NCBI RefSeq assembly: GCF_000321225.1
Contig: NW_004451008.1
Location: 1,724,040 to 1,788,039 of the forward strand
Source of the DNA: Odobenus rosmarus divergens
Taxonomy: Eukaryota; Chordata; Mammalia; Carnivora; Odobenidae
DNA length: 64,000 bases
Direction: 5' to 3'
Positions 34,679 through 44,984 of the stretch are shown piece after piece (the stretch's first letter is position 1; each line of letters opens with the position of its first letter). Under the pieces are notes generated by a model. It was not told the origin of the DNA and did not search any database. It worked only from the letters and a program-made list of their open reading frames with translations. A program made the position numbers and the translations under genes.

Positions 34679-35260
34679 TCAGTGGGACAAAGGATGAGAA
34701 AGTGTCTTGTCAATTGTACCAGTGGTGGTGATCATTTCAGTTAATAGCAATCTTTCCCCCATCAACACATCCCAGGGCGGAAAAGTCCCATCATTAACCT
34801 TGTCTTCAAGGGTACTAGGAAGTGTGATTATTTGGCCAGCATAAGGCACAAGAATACCCAACAGCACACCATCAGGGGTGTTCATTTGAGTCAAGATAGC
34901 AGAGGACAGGATCCAGAGGCCACAGGTAAGTTGTGATGGGCAGCAGTTGGCACAGAAGACCAGAGCTTGATATGCTCCCTCCAAAGGAAGGAAAGCTTGG
35001 GTGGGGACCCAAGAGGGGACATAAGAGTCCCAACCCCAACTGGCTAGAGGGGAATTTAGGTAGAGGAGAAAAGCCCACCTCTGAGCAGCTGATGGGCTCC
35101 CCCAAGTCCTCCCTGAGAGCAGGCAGAATTGGACCCCTCTCTCCAGGCCCCTCCTTTAGCAGGCAGACCCTGATGGGCAGACTACAGCAGACATCTCCAT
35201 CTGTGGATTCCTCAGGGGAGAATTTGTTTGTTACAAGGGGATCACATGCCACGTTGCAGC
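34679..35260. other. Unassigned sequence with a minus-strand open stretch
   Basis: The minus strand is open for about 100 codons (34984 down to 34679) in sequence that matches no repeat I know. The frame has no ATG at its 5' edge; the first in-frame Met codon is about 34 codons in. A good donor-like 'cag|gtaagt' on the + strand at 34924-34932 lies within it. No protein family is recognised. Confidence 0.3.
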
Positions 35261-35278
35261 TTTTAATCTCAAAGCCAA

Positions 35279-35492
35279 GGGGCACCTGGCTGGCACAGTC
35301 TGTTAAGGGTCTGACTCTTGATTTCCACTCAGGATCTAATCTCAGGGTTGTGAGTTCGAGGCCTGTGTTGGGCTCTGTGCTCGGCACAGAGTCTGCTTAG
35401 AGTTCCTCTCTCCCTTGCCCTCTGTCGTTCCCCCCTGCTCTCTCTCTCTCAAATTAATAAGTAAATCTTTAAAAAAAATTTTTAAATAAATA
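35279..35492 (+). mobile_element. Can-SINE, diverged
   Basis: 'ggcacctggctggcacagtc' replaces the usual head. 'ttgtgagttcgaggcctgtg' carries the B-box-like part. CT repeats and 'gtaaatctttaaaaaaaatt' end it. A short TSD (aaagccaa) is seen at 35271-35278 and 35493-35500. The many substitutions mark an older copy. Confidence 0.9.
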
Positions 35493-35639
35493 AAAGCCAA
35501 AGTCTTAACTCCAGCTAAGACCTTCAGCTTTCAGAATGTCTGGACCAGCTCACACCCCCCGGAGCTGATTCTGTTCTGCTTCCCTCCTATTGCCCATCTC
35601 TTCAAATGCCCCTCTGTCCCACCATGTCCAGTTGTTCTT

Positions 35640-35745
35640 CTATACACCCACTTAACAAATGTTAATTGAGCACCTACCCTGGGTCAGGCACAGGGCTTAT
35701 CATGAGGAATATCCTGAGGAACCCTGCCCGCACAGATCTGGCCAT
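35640..35745 (-). repeat. LINE L2 3' end
   Basis: 'cacttaacaaatgttaattg' and 'agcacctaccctgggtcagg' then 'cacagggctt' form the reversed L2 terminus. Confidence 0.55.
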
Positions 35746-35964
35746 CCAGACTTTGCTGAAACAAATGTGGGAGCAAAGACCGGCTCAGTCCAGAGTCCAG
35801 TGCTGAACAAAGTCATCTGCTGCTCCTGGAAGGACCATCTTCAGGGCAAATATCCTAAACAGAACTGTACATAGTATATCCAGAGAGCCCAACCCTCTCT
35901 GTGTAAGGACGAAGGTAGTATAGGCTTATCTTAGAACATGGAAGGTAGTTGGACTCCTTGGGGA

Positions 35965-36165
35965 CAATTCCCAGTTCCACGGCTCAGTGAACAACCTTGG
36001 GCAAGTTCCTTCACCTGTCTGAGACTCCTTTTCCTCCTCTGGGTGATGGCAGTCATCACAATACCTCCCTCATGGAACTGCGATGAGAATTAGGGTAATA
36101 TGTCTCGAGCTCTGAGAACAGTTCCCAGGATGGCAGGTACTCAATAGTCACCATTACAGGTGACC
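35965..36165 (+). repeat. MIR SINE
   Basis: 'aaccttgggcaagttccttc', 'ctgtctgagactccttttcc', 'cacaatacctccctcatgga' and 'tgagaattagggtaatatgt' give core and 3' half; ends in 'ggtactcaatagtcaccatt'. Confidence 0.8.
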
Positions 36166-36949
36166 TGAGGCCAAGGGGGGGCCACGACTCACCGAATGTC
36201 TCTCACCTAGTTAGGAGCAGATGCAGGGTTGGAACATAGATGCCCCAACACCGGGCCAGTGTTCTTTCCACTGCATCTCCTACCTTCCCACCGGGGAATC
36301 CGCAACGTGAATTTAGCTATATCCCGTTTGAATGTTTAAACAAACAAGGAAATTTGAGCTTGTATTTCCATACAGAGCCTTTCTTATTTGGGCCACTAGA
36401 AAGATTATATTTCTTCCACTCAAGTAACCCCATTGCCAACAGCCAATCACCTGCCTCACCCTCCTTGTTAAAGAAACTGAAGCCTCTGATTCCATGGCCA
36501 ACACTTAGGGCCAAGTGTTCCCTGCCGGCCACATCTCGCTGAATCACTGTACCCCCTACAGCCCAAATCTTCACGGTTACTTCACCATCTCACTTCTTTG
36601 CTTAGATTGAGCACTGTTTTCACAATCCCACCGGGTAGAGGTTGCAAACAGGTGTGATATCTGCTAGTCCTTGGGTGAAGATCTGGGGCCCTGCAGTGGA
36701 TCAATAGATCCACCCAATTCACAGTCAGTGTGGTGGCAAGCCCACGCCCCAACTCAGTGAAATTAACAGTCGTAGGGGATTTGTGTCACACCAAAGCATA
36801 TTTAACAGGCCACTGATAACCACTTGCCAATTCCACTGAATCACAAAGTGTTAGAGCTTGGTGCAACCTTAGAAATGATTTGCTCTGATCTCCGTTTCTC
36901 TTGTAGGCGTTGTCAGAGTCTTAGCATGGAAATTAGAACAAAAAGTAAC

Positions 36950-37200
36950 CAAACGTTGGGGTGCAGAGTTTGGACCTGGTAGCCAAACTACCTAGGCTCA
37001 ACTCTGGTTCTAGCCATTATCATGAGGCCTTGGCCAACCCACCTCCCATCACTGTGCCTCAGTTTTCTCATCAGTAAGGTGGAGTAAAAGTACTTACCTC
37101 ATAGGACCGTTATGAGACTTGAATAAGTTAATAACTAACAAAGTGCTTAGAACAGTGCCTGGTACATAACCGAGCACTATGTGTTTATAATAAATAAACT
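36950..37200 (+). repeat. MIR SINE, near full length
   Basis: From 'gagtttggacctggtagcca' through 'ctgtgcctcagttttctcat' and 'taaaagtacttacctcatag' to 'gtgcttagaacagtgcctgg', then AATAAA-like tail decay. One of the best preserved MIRs in the window. Confidence 0.88.
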
Positions 37201-38149
37201 AAGAAGACAGGACCTTCTGTGAGTCTCAAACAGTTATACACCCACTCTGGATGCCTTCAGATTGGATTAGATAGTTTCTCGGGGCCCCTTTATTTTTCTA
37301 TCATGGTGACGGCATCCCTTGCTGGGATGAGTGGGTCTGGAAATCCCACCCCGTGCCACTCTCTGAGATGACAAAACAGCTCTTCGGAAGCACCAAGAAG
37401 AACATGGTCGCAGAGGTATAACTCACCTTGCTGAGGCAAAGGCCTCCGTGACTTTGATTTTTGCCTTGGCCTTAGCCAAAATCATTGCAGGAAGCTGCTA
37501 GGGAGCTTGGAATGGAGAGTGTGCCCGCAGGCAGTCTCGAGGGGCTTCTGACGGATATCACTGCGCCGGCCATTTCTGGGCACTCTTCGCTGCCTGCCCT
37601 CTGCCCTGTCTCTCTCTGATCCACCTCCTGTTTGATCTCGTGAAGGTGGCTGGAAACTCAGGATTGTCCCTTTGCTTCCACCCAGGCATTCTCCTTTGGA
37701 GTCTGATGACATGAAAAGAACACTATGATTCATTTGGTGCCGCTGCCGTGGGGGGTTGGAAGCGGGGACAAGAGAGTGTTGGGGAAAGGGTACAAGTTGG
37801 ACGTGCACAAAGGGCCCGGATCTGGAGGATGCTCTGCTCACTGCGGATGAGGAAAGAGTGCCAGCCCCTGCACTGGTGCCTGTCATGGACCCGAGGGACA
37901 GAAAAGCTCCCCCGATGCCTGCAGAACCTCAGAGGAACATAGTCTGTCTTCAGAAACCTTATTCTCTGTTGGCTATGCCATTGATGGTGACAGCAGGGAG
38001 GCAGTGGGCAAGTGTTCAGGCTCAGGTTGCTCCTCTCCTTCCCCCCGACACCCCTAACTCCCATCCTACAGCCCAGTCTCTCAGCTTGACCGCTGGCCGG
38101 CAGGCCACCTGCACCCCCTGCTAAGTTGGAGCCAGCTTCTCATTGTACC

Positions 38150-38320
38150 ATTGTCCTGCTCAAATTCCCGGTCTCCCCGGGGCCTCCAGGACAAGGTCCA
38201 GCTGCTCAAGTCCCAATCATCTTACCCCCGCAGCTGCCCTGCCCAAACAAAATTATGCCGTGCTTTTTCACTCCAAGCTGTCATTCTATATCCTACAGTA
38301 GGAATACCTCACCTCCAAAC
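38150..38320 (+). repeat. Possible LINE L2 ORF2 C-terminal fragment
   Basis: 'ctccaggacaaggtccagct' and 'gtgctttttcactccaagct' recall the forward L2 end-of-ORF2 region ('ataaagtccaaactcc...'). Confidence 0.35.
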
Positions 38321-38334
38321 TCGAGTAGAAACCG

Positions 38335-38520
38335 TGGGCTTGGATCATCTACTACTTGGGAAAGTTACTTAACCTCTCTGAGCCTCGTGTTCTTTGTCTA
38401 CAAAATGATGCTATCCAAGAGAGAAGGACTTTTGTGTGGAGGTACTATACAAGGGTTTAGCCCAGTACTTTGAACATACTAAGAGCTCAGTAAAAGTTGG
38501 TTATGATAATAGCCATAATA
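38335..38520 (+). repeat. MIR SINE
   Basis: 'gggaaagttacttaacctct', 'ctgagcctcgtgttctttgt', 'tttagcccagtactttgaac' and 'agagctcagtaaaagttggt' match MIR in order. Confidence 0.8.
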
Positions 38521-38589
38521 ATAAAGATGATGGGCATGATTGTTCTATCTCAAGTCATCACAGCCTTCTGTGAGCTCCCAACTGAGCGC

Positions 38590-38775
38590 CACTTCTCCTT
38601 TGTTGGAAGTCTCTGAATTTGTGACCGTGCTTACATTCTGCGTGGTATTATCGTGGTTTTCCCACCTACCCTGTCTCTCCTTTTGGAAGCAGGAGCTATG
38701 ACTGACCTCTGGATCCTTTGTCTTGTCTAAAAATGGATCCTGGTGTTTAGTAGGTGCTCAGTAAAAGTTTCTTCC
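38590..38775 (+). repeat. LINE L2 3' end
   Basis: 'aagcaggagctatgactgac' and 'tttagtaggtgctcagtaaa' give the forward L2 terminus. Confidence 0.5.
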
Positions 38776-39524
38776 ATTTGGATGTTCCCCTGGGCCCTGG
38801 AGGGAGGGCCAGAGAAAGTCGATGGTGCTCCTGAGCTGCTCAGGAGTAATGGGTCTCTCTTTAGAAGTGAGACAGAGTTGCTCACTATGGGACTGGGCCT
38901 GCAAGGACACGTGGCACAGCCTGGGCAGCCACAGGGACCGGCTCATGAACTGCGCCCTCGTGCCCCACACCCTACTTCTCAAAGCCTGGACCGGCGCTGT
39001 GGTCAGTCACCAGAAAGAACAGGGGAAGTGTGTGCAAGAGAGCAAGTGCTTTTGTCACTGAGACTCTGCTTGGGAAATGGGAGAAGTGGAGGGGAAGAGC
39101 TCCTATGTTCTGAGGCTTGCAGAAGGAAAATGGGGGTAGGAAGGAAATGACTCGGGCTGTCCCTGGCTCAAAAGGAAGACACTGCTCTTGTGTGTGGAGT
39201 TCATCAGGGAAATTCTCCTCTGCGTTGCACAGAGCTCCACAGCTTGATGAGGGTGAATTCAGAGGGCTCCCAGCTCTCCGATTCATGTGAACCGCAAGCC
39301 TGGTTTGGCAGGCACACAGTTGCCTCTGCCCCAAGCTGACCTTGTTTGAAATTCCCCATGTTGCCATCATGGTCACAGGACTCAGTCACCCTGGGCCATA
39401 GGTCAGTTCTCTCACAGTTGCTGTCCTCTGTGAATTTCAATCTGAAGAGACAGGCTGGCCTGTCCCCCACCTCTCATGAGCCTGGATCTGAAGCTAGTCC
39501 CAGAGATCAAGCCGTCTGTTCTGA

Positions 39525-39620
39525 CCCCAGCCCCGAAAGAGAGGGTCACACGGCCGGGTGGTGATGGAGCCAGGGCTTGAACGCAGAACTCTGCTGTTCA
39601 GTCCAGCGTACTGCCTACTC
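39525..39620 (-). repeat. MIR SINE fragment
   Basis: 'gagagggtcacacggccggg', 'gatggagccagggcttgaac' and 'agaactctgctgttcagtcc' are the reversed MIR 5' half. Confidence 0.7.
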
Positions 39621-40619
39621 CCCCCCAAGATGCCCCTACCGGCCGTTCACTCCAAGGACATAACCCACGAAGAAAGGAGGGGTTGTGAAATACTTCCACT
39701 GGAAGCCCAGGGCTGGCTGAAAGCCCAGATGGCTCGCTCTTTCACCCCTCCTAACCTAGTCTCAATTCCACAGTTTTCATTTCACTCATTTGTGTTAACC
39801 CTTCTTCTCCATGAGGCTGTGGACTGCCTTCCAAGGAGCAGCTCCTGAGAACAGCTGAGCTGACTTCTGCTTGCACCTTCCCGGACACCTCCACTGGCAA
39901 GACCTTTGCATTGAGCAACCACCTTGTGCAAACTGACTCTTCCTTGCCCTTCATCATTACTCGGCAACTCTGCAAAACAGTAACTGAACTGTTTATTTGT
40001 ACTTCAAGCTCAAGATTGGAAAGCTAGCTTTGTATTTCTTTCTTTCCCTTGAGGAAGTTACTAGGGACCTATGGGATTTCTGGTCTTTGACTCCTAACCA
40101 GTAGTAGCTCAACACGCCTTAATCTTCTGCTAGCCCCCAGTCTGTGCCAGGTAGCACAGGATGTGCCGGGGAGGAAACATGATATCCCTCCAGAGGGAAG
40201 ATGCCCCAAATGGAGACTTACCATCCACTCAACAGCACCCCCAGCCACCCATCCCCATGGCCACCAACCAACTCTCGTTTCCATCGCATCCAGCCAGCCT
40301 GGGGCATTCTCTCCCATGTTCGTTCTGTAGTTTTATTGTTTACAAATCATTTTAGACTCATTGCAAGTGATGTCCAGGACCTCTCTGAAGGATAAGCAGG
40401 ACAGGTGTTCAGATTAGAGAAGTAGCTAATCCTATATATTTATGCACGGATCTAGAACTGATCTGAGCAAGTTTACATGGTTAGAAAGCAGTGCAGTCAG
40501 CCCCCTGACCCCAAATGCACTGCCCATATGGTCTTCCTTTTCCCAGCTGCTTTCCTTATTATCCGTCTCGCATACCCAACAAAAGGAGCTTTTTAGAACA
40601 CCAGTTTTCTCACACTACC

Positions 40620-41000
40620 CTTACCTTCACAAAGCTTCCGAGCCTCCTAAATGCTCGCAGAATAAAATCACGATGATTCAGCTGGTGTTTCAAAGTCCTC
40701 CATGCTGTGACTCCAAAGTGTCCCCTCAACATTAATTCCATAGCTTCAGCTTGCCGGATCTTTTTTGGATTTCCTGCAATGCGCTGTGTACTTTAAACCT
40801 TTGGGCCTTTGTCCTGTTGCCTCTCTAGACCTCCCCATGCTTCAGCCCTGATGTACCCTCTCAGATGCTGCGTCACTAGGGCTTCCTCCTGCTAAAAGTC
40901 TCTCCTGGAAAGCCTCGGCCCACAGTAAACTCTACCTTGTGAAATTCCACAGCCTGTGTCAACCACACTGCTCTCTGGACCTAGGGAGCAAACCTGCATC
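40620..41000 (+). repeat. LINE L2 fragment
   Basis: 'cagaataaaatcacgatgat', 'tttcaaagtcctccatgctg', 'gggcctttgtcctgttgcct' and 'ctcctggaaagcctcggccc' run in forward L2 C-terminal/3' UTR order. Confidence 0.45.
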
Positions 41001-42640
41001 AGATAGAAACTGGAGCTCGACTCTACCATCTGTCTCCCACCTCAGCCCAAGGCTGGCTGGGCTTTGCATGCTAGAAAAGGGTCATCACACGCATCTGTTG
41101 GTGGTTACCTACTAAACATCAGGTTCAGGAAGAGTCTGGGGTAGGATCTGCCTTCTCATGACTAAACAAGAAGCACAGTAGAAAAAAATATTGGATCAAA
41201 CATTTAAAAAACCCTTCTTTTCCATCCCTAAATTATTAAATGTGCCCTTCTTTGTCAAAAGAGGAGGAGGGAGAAAGGGAGGAGGAAGAAGGTATGGAGA
41301 GGGATAGCTCAAGTGCAGACCCAAGAAGCCTGATTCCCATCTCTGGCTCCTACAATAAGCATAGAGCACTGGGAAGAGAGTCCTTGTACCATTTCACATC
41401 AGAGCGTCTGATTCCTCAACTGGACAATGCATATGATTGCCCCTCCTCCGTCCATTTCACTGGGTAATAGATGTAAATGTGCTTTGTAAGTGTCAGTATT
41501 AGACCTATATGAAGGATGGTTAATTTCCGAAGCCCAGGCCACTTCCTTCTCCCCAGCCCTGCCCAGTGTCTTTCCTCTGGGAAAATCCATGAGACCATTT
41601 GGGTTCGTAGAAGAGCGAACACTCCCTTTTGTACCTATGCTGTTGACTGATGGCTGTCTGATGTTGGAAATGTCCCATGACCCTTGAGCTATTATTAGGG
41701 CTTGTTAAATTGGCAAAAGGAGACCTATAAACAGGCAGGATGGCCGTCACCAAACTTAATGTTTCTCATTTCAAGAACCAGTTTCAAAATAAAACCTTTC
41801 CTTTAAAAGAGAGCGCATTTCGGTAGCTCTTCCCAACAGGCTGAAAGGAAAGGGAATTATACTTTGCAAGATTAGGGAATTTGCCTCCCCTGAGTTTGTT
41901 CAGCCTCAGTCCTTAACGCCGGAACATTTGTTCCAAACTGCTACTTAAGCCTTGAAGTTCAGCCAAGTTGGGTGGACTTCAGTGTGCCTTCACTGCCGGC
42001 TTGTCTGAGCCTCAATGCCCTGCCCTGGGACAAATGGCCATGACTCCAAAAGGGGCAGATTTTCAAGGAACAGCAACGAGATTAGGGGAGGAAGGAGTTT
42101 GGGGCTGAGGGGTTCCAGGAATTTAGCTCCTAAGTCCATGCCTCCCTCCAAGTTACCCATGGGAAGGTATACATCCCACATTCTCATCTGAATATCCTTG
42201 GCTTTCAGGCTCCAGTGGCCCGGCAGGCTGCCGTGAACCTTCCACATAACCTTTCCCCTCCCCTAACACACATTTGCAACCTCGCTTCATTTACCACCCC
42301 CACCTCCTCTAAAGCAGCCAAGATATTTTAAAACCCTTGTTTTGATCTTCTTTGCATATCAGTTACACTATTTCTGAGCGTGTTTATTTTTATTTTTTTT
42401 TTTCCGGTGGTGAGCCCATTGCTTTGAGCCCTCCACTCGCACATTTCCACTTCCTCTCACTTTCCTGCGCACTGCTGTAGCCTCAGGGCATGTGGCTCAG
42501 GCTAAGCTGGATGGTTCTCATGTGTCTGTGGCCTTTGATGGAGCCCGGGGAGGTCGGTTCTCCTTCTGCTGGCACTCCATTGCTCCTGACATCTGCAGAG
42601 GCAGGATGAAATTTCGGTTATGTTGTCCCTGCCTCATTTC
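41001..42640. other. Unassigned sequence
   Basis: No gene or repeat family recognised. A short GA-rich patch lies at 41258-41290 and a T run at 42390-42404. Open frames stay below about 85 codons. Confidence 0.45.
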
Positions 42641-42659
42641 CTAAGGACGTGGTTCTGAC

Positions 42660-42820
42660 TACTAGTCTGATAAGGAGGGGGCCTGGACTGGGCATGAGGG
42701 AGAGCAGGATTTTAGTTCCAACTTTGAACTGACCTTGAGAAAATCCTCTACCCTCTTCAGGTTTGACTTAACATGTCTAAAGCTCCTTCTGGCTCTAACT
42801 TTGGAGGATTCTAACCAACA
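42660..42820 (+). repeat. MIR-superfamily SINE
   Basis: 'gcaggattttagttccaact', 'gaccttgagaaaatcctcta' and 'agctccttctggctctaact' match a MIR-related SINE that ends in the 'cccttccagctctgaaat' type block. Confidence 0.6.
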
Positions 42821-43170
42821 TCAGGATACTGCTCTATCAACTAACAAAATAAGCTCTTTACTGAGGATCAGTTAGGGCCAGGTTCCAAGAAGGACGTGCT
42901 GGGAGGTACAGGGATGAGTGAGAGAGAGCCTGCTCTCGGGGAGTGATGATTGAGATTTGTGGGATAGAGCATCCCCTCATGATAGGGTCTTGTGAAATGT
43001 GCGTGATATGACTTGTGAGAAGCCCAAGCTAAACACTGCCAGTGGGTCATTACATATGCCTAAGCCCACATGCTTCCCAGCATTTTTCATATCACAGCAT
43101 ACTTAGAAAATGGTTAGTATTTGTACAGCATACTGGGCAAATGAATAAGGCTGCTCTTGCCTGATGGTAA

Positions 43171-43191
43171 CCCCCCCCCCCCCCCCCCCCC
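43171..43191 (+). repeat. Poly-C run of 21
   Basis: Twenty-one C residues in a row (G on the minus strand), capable of i-motif or G-quadruplex formation and prone to sequencing or assembly length error. Confidence 0.9.
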
Positions 43192-43424
43192 ACTAATCTT
43201 GGCTGTACTGGGCCTTTCCTAGCCTTCCAAAGTCTGGGGAGACAATATTTGGGCCCAGATTTGGGACACTCTGGTTGAAAGGATTGCGACAATTCTTGGT
43301 TTAACTAGAAAAACAATGGTGTTCTGGCCTATAGAAAAAAACACAAAATTCTAGAGAAGGAAGAACAGGTAGGAAGGTGACTTCTGAAAGCAGATCATGG
43401 GACTCATTAGAGAATCCCACATTT

Positions 43425-43580
43425 GCCAACTCTATTCCCTTGGGATACACTGAAGCTCAGTTTCTCTGTCTTGGAAATGGAAATAATAATATTCTCAACC
43501 TCTATAGGACTAAATAAGGTAATGCACCTCAGCATGTTCTAAAGATTCAATAAATGCTACCTATTATTATTATGGCTAGC
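43425..43580 (+). repeat. MIR SINE 3' half
   Basis: 'gaagctcagtttctctgtct', 'ggaaataataatattctcaa' and 'gattcaataaatgctaccta' with a TTA-rich end follow MIR. Confidence 0.75.
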
Positions 43581-43589
43581 ACAAGACAG

Positions 43590-43725
43590 GAAATTAAAAG
43601 TCATCTGGTCTAATCCTCTCCTTTGAGAGAAAAGGAAACTTTGACTTGACCAAAATCATGCAGCTTGTTAGTAGCTGCGCTGACACTAGAGTCCGTGTCT
43701 TCTGATTTCAGTCCTATGCTTTCAT
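43590..43725 (-). repeat. MIR-superfamily SINE
   Basis: 'agtcatctggtctaatcctc', 'gagaaaaggaaactttgact' and 'gcagcttgttagtagctgcg' are in reversed order, back to back with the forward MIR to its left. Confidence 0.6.
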
Positions 43726-43989
43726 ATAATAAAGGGGATGATCTATCTCTGTGCTAAAAAGCATCCAACTTCCAAGTATTTAGGGTGGTTTCTCCTTCCC
43801 TGATGACATTTTAAAGACTGGACTATTCATATTTGTTTTAAATTCATTTACCAGTGACCCTGCCTTAGGAGCAGGCATGAATGAGAGGACCTTCTAAAGG
43901 TTTGCCTCATATTCCAAGGCAGTAGCCAAGAGCCAGATTCCTGGACTTCAGAAGTAATGGGAATGGGACTGGCTACACATCTGGCATCC

Positions 43990-44145
43990 AGATGCCAAAG
44001 GCACCAGGTCATCAATCCAGAAGTCCCATTTTACATGTGAACATACTGAATCTCTGCTTCACTCAGAGCCACACATCATGTTCAACAGCAAAACGAAGAC
44101 TAGAACTTAGATCTCAGACATGCTGCAGGTGCCCTTTCCACAGAG
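43990..44145 (-). repeat. MIR-type SINE fragment
   Basis: 'gtcccattttacatgtgaac', 'agagccacacatcatgttca' and 'gactagaacttagatctcag' fit the reversed MIR core. Confidence 0.5.
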
Positions 44146-44379
44146 CTCACAAAGGAAAATAGGATTTAAGACTCATTGCTGCATGCACTGATCATGTCGC
44201 CCAAACCTATAAACATGCTGACTTGCCCTGCAAAGTCAATTACTCATTTAGATGTGTTTTCTTCCTTTTATTTTTCTCCTACCAGCCACAAAGGATTGAG
44301 GCAACTTATCAGAAATACAATAATGAATGATGAATTGTGCATAAAAATAAATTCTAGTATCTTAGACCAGGATATCCAG

Positions 44380-44592
44380 GCCTGTGCTGTCCAATGTAGT
44401 AGCCAGGAGGCACGTGTGTCTATTTAAGTTTGAATTAAGAAAAAAAAATACAATAAAAATTTATTTCCTCAGTGTCACTGGCCGCATTTCAAGGGCTCAG
44501 CAACCACATGTGGTTAGTGGCTACTTATTGGACATTGCAGATACAGAATATTGCCGTGTTTGTAGAAAGTTCTGTTGGACAAAACTATCTAG
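44380..44592 (+). mobile_element. MER3/MER1-group hAT-Charlie non-autonomous element
   Basis: The left end 'ctgtgctgtccaatgtagta' and right end 'gttctgttggacaaaac' are roughly inverse. The body has 'gccgcatttcaagggctcag', 'aaccacatgtggttagtggc' and 'tacttattggacattgcaga', the typical interior of this family. An internal A/T-rich part is shortened. No transposase. Confidence 0.68.
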
Positions 44593-44677
44593 ACACGTAA
44601 CCAGGTCCTATAGTCCTACACGTTTGCAATAATTAAGGTAAAATTTTGGCTCTGAGCTTTGTGCTATTAAGCCAAAA

Positions 44678-44708
44678 GAGAGAGAGGGAGAGAGAAAGAG
44701 AGAGAGAA
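44678..44708 (+). repeat. (GA)n simple repeat
   Basis: Imperfect GA/GGGA run of about 30 bases. Confidence 0.8.
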
Positions 44709-44984
44709 ACCAAAGAAAAGCCAGTTGTGTCATGACCAGTTTCTCAAGGGAGGCAAAGCTTTTCTAGCTCTTAGACCTAAAAGAAGTCCTCATAGAGGAC
44801 TATATAGAAAAGATTACTGAGTGACAGAGCAAATGATGTCTTCAGAAACCCCAAGGGGCAATGTAGTCACAAATTTCAATGTCAATTTTTATACTGATTC
44901 ACCACTAAAGTTGAGGGTATAATTCACTAGGATTTAACTAAAGGAAAACTCTCCTCTTGGCGGGGGGCAGGGCTATAGGTAGAA

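Larger units (their letters stand above)
37480..39060. other. GC-richer segment with scattered L2/MIR and unassigned sequence
   Basis: CpGs are more frequent than average (for example 37538-37650, 37740-37905, 38090-38102, 38938-39000). Overlapping open frames of 110-135 codons occur on both strands, as expected from fewer stops in GC-rich DNA. No domain or repeat explains 37480-38120, and no gene is claimed. Confidence 0.35.

Noticed and set aside
34872..35387. 171-codon minus-strand frame, the longest in the window
   Set aside because: Its first third lies inside the Can-SINE at 35279-35492. The rest overlaps a 155-codon frame on the other strand and resembles no protein.
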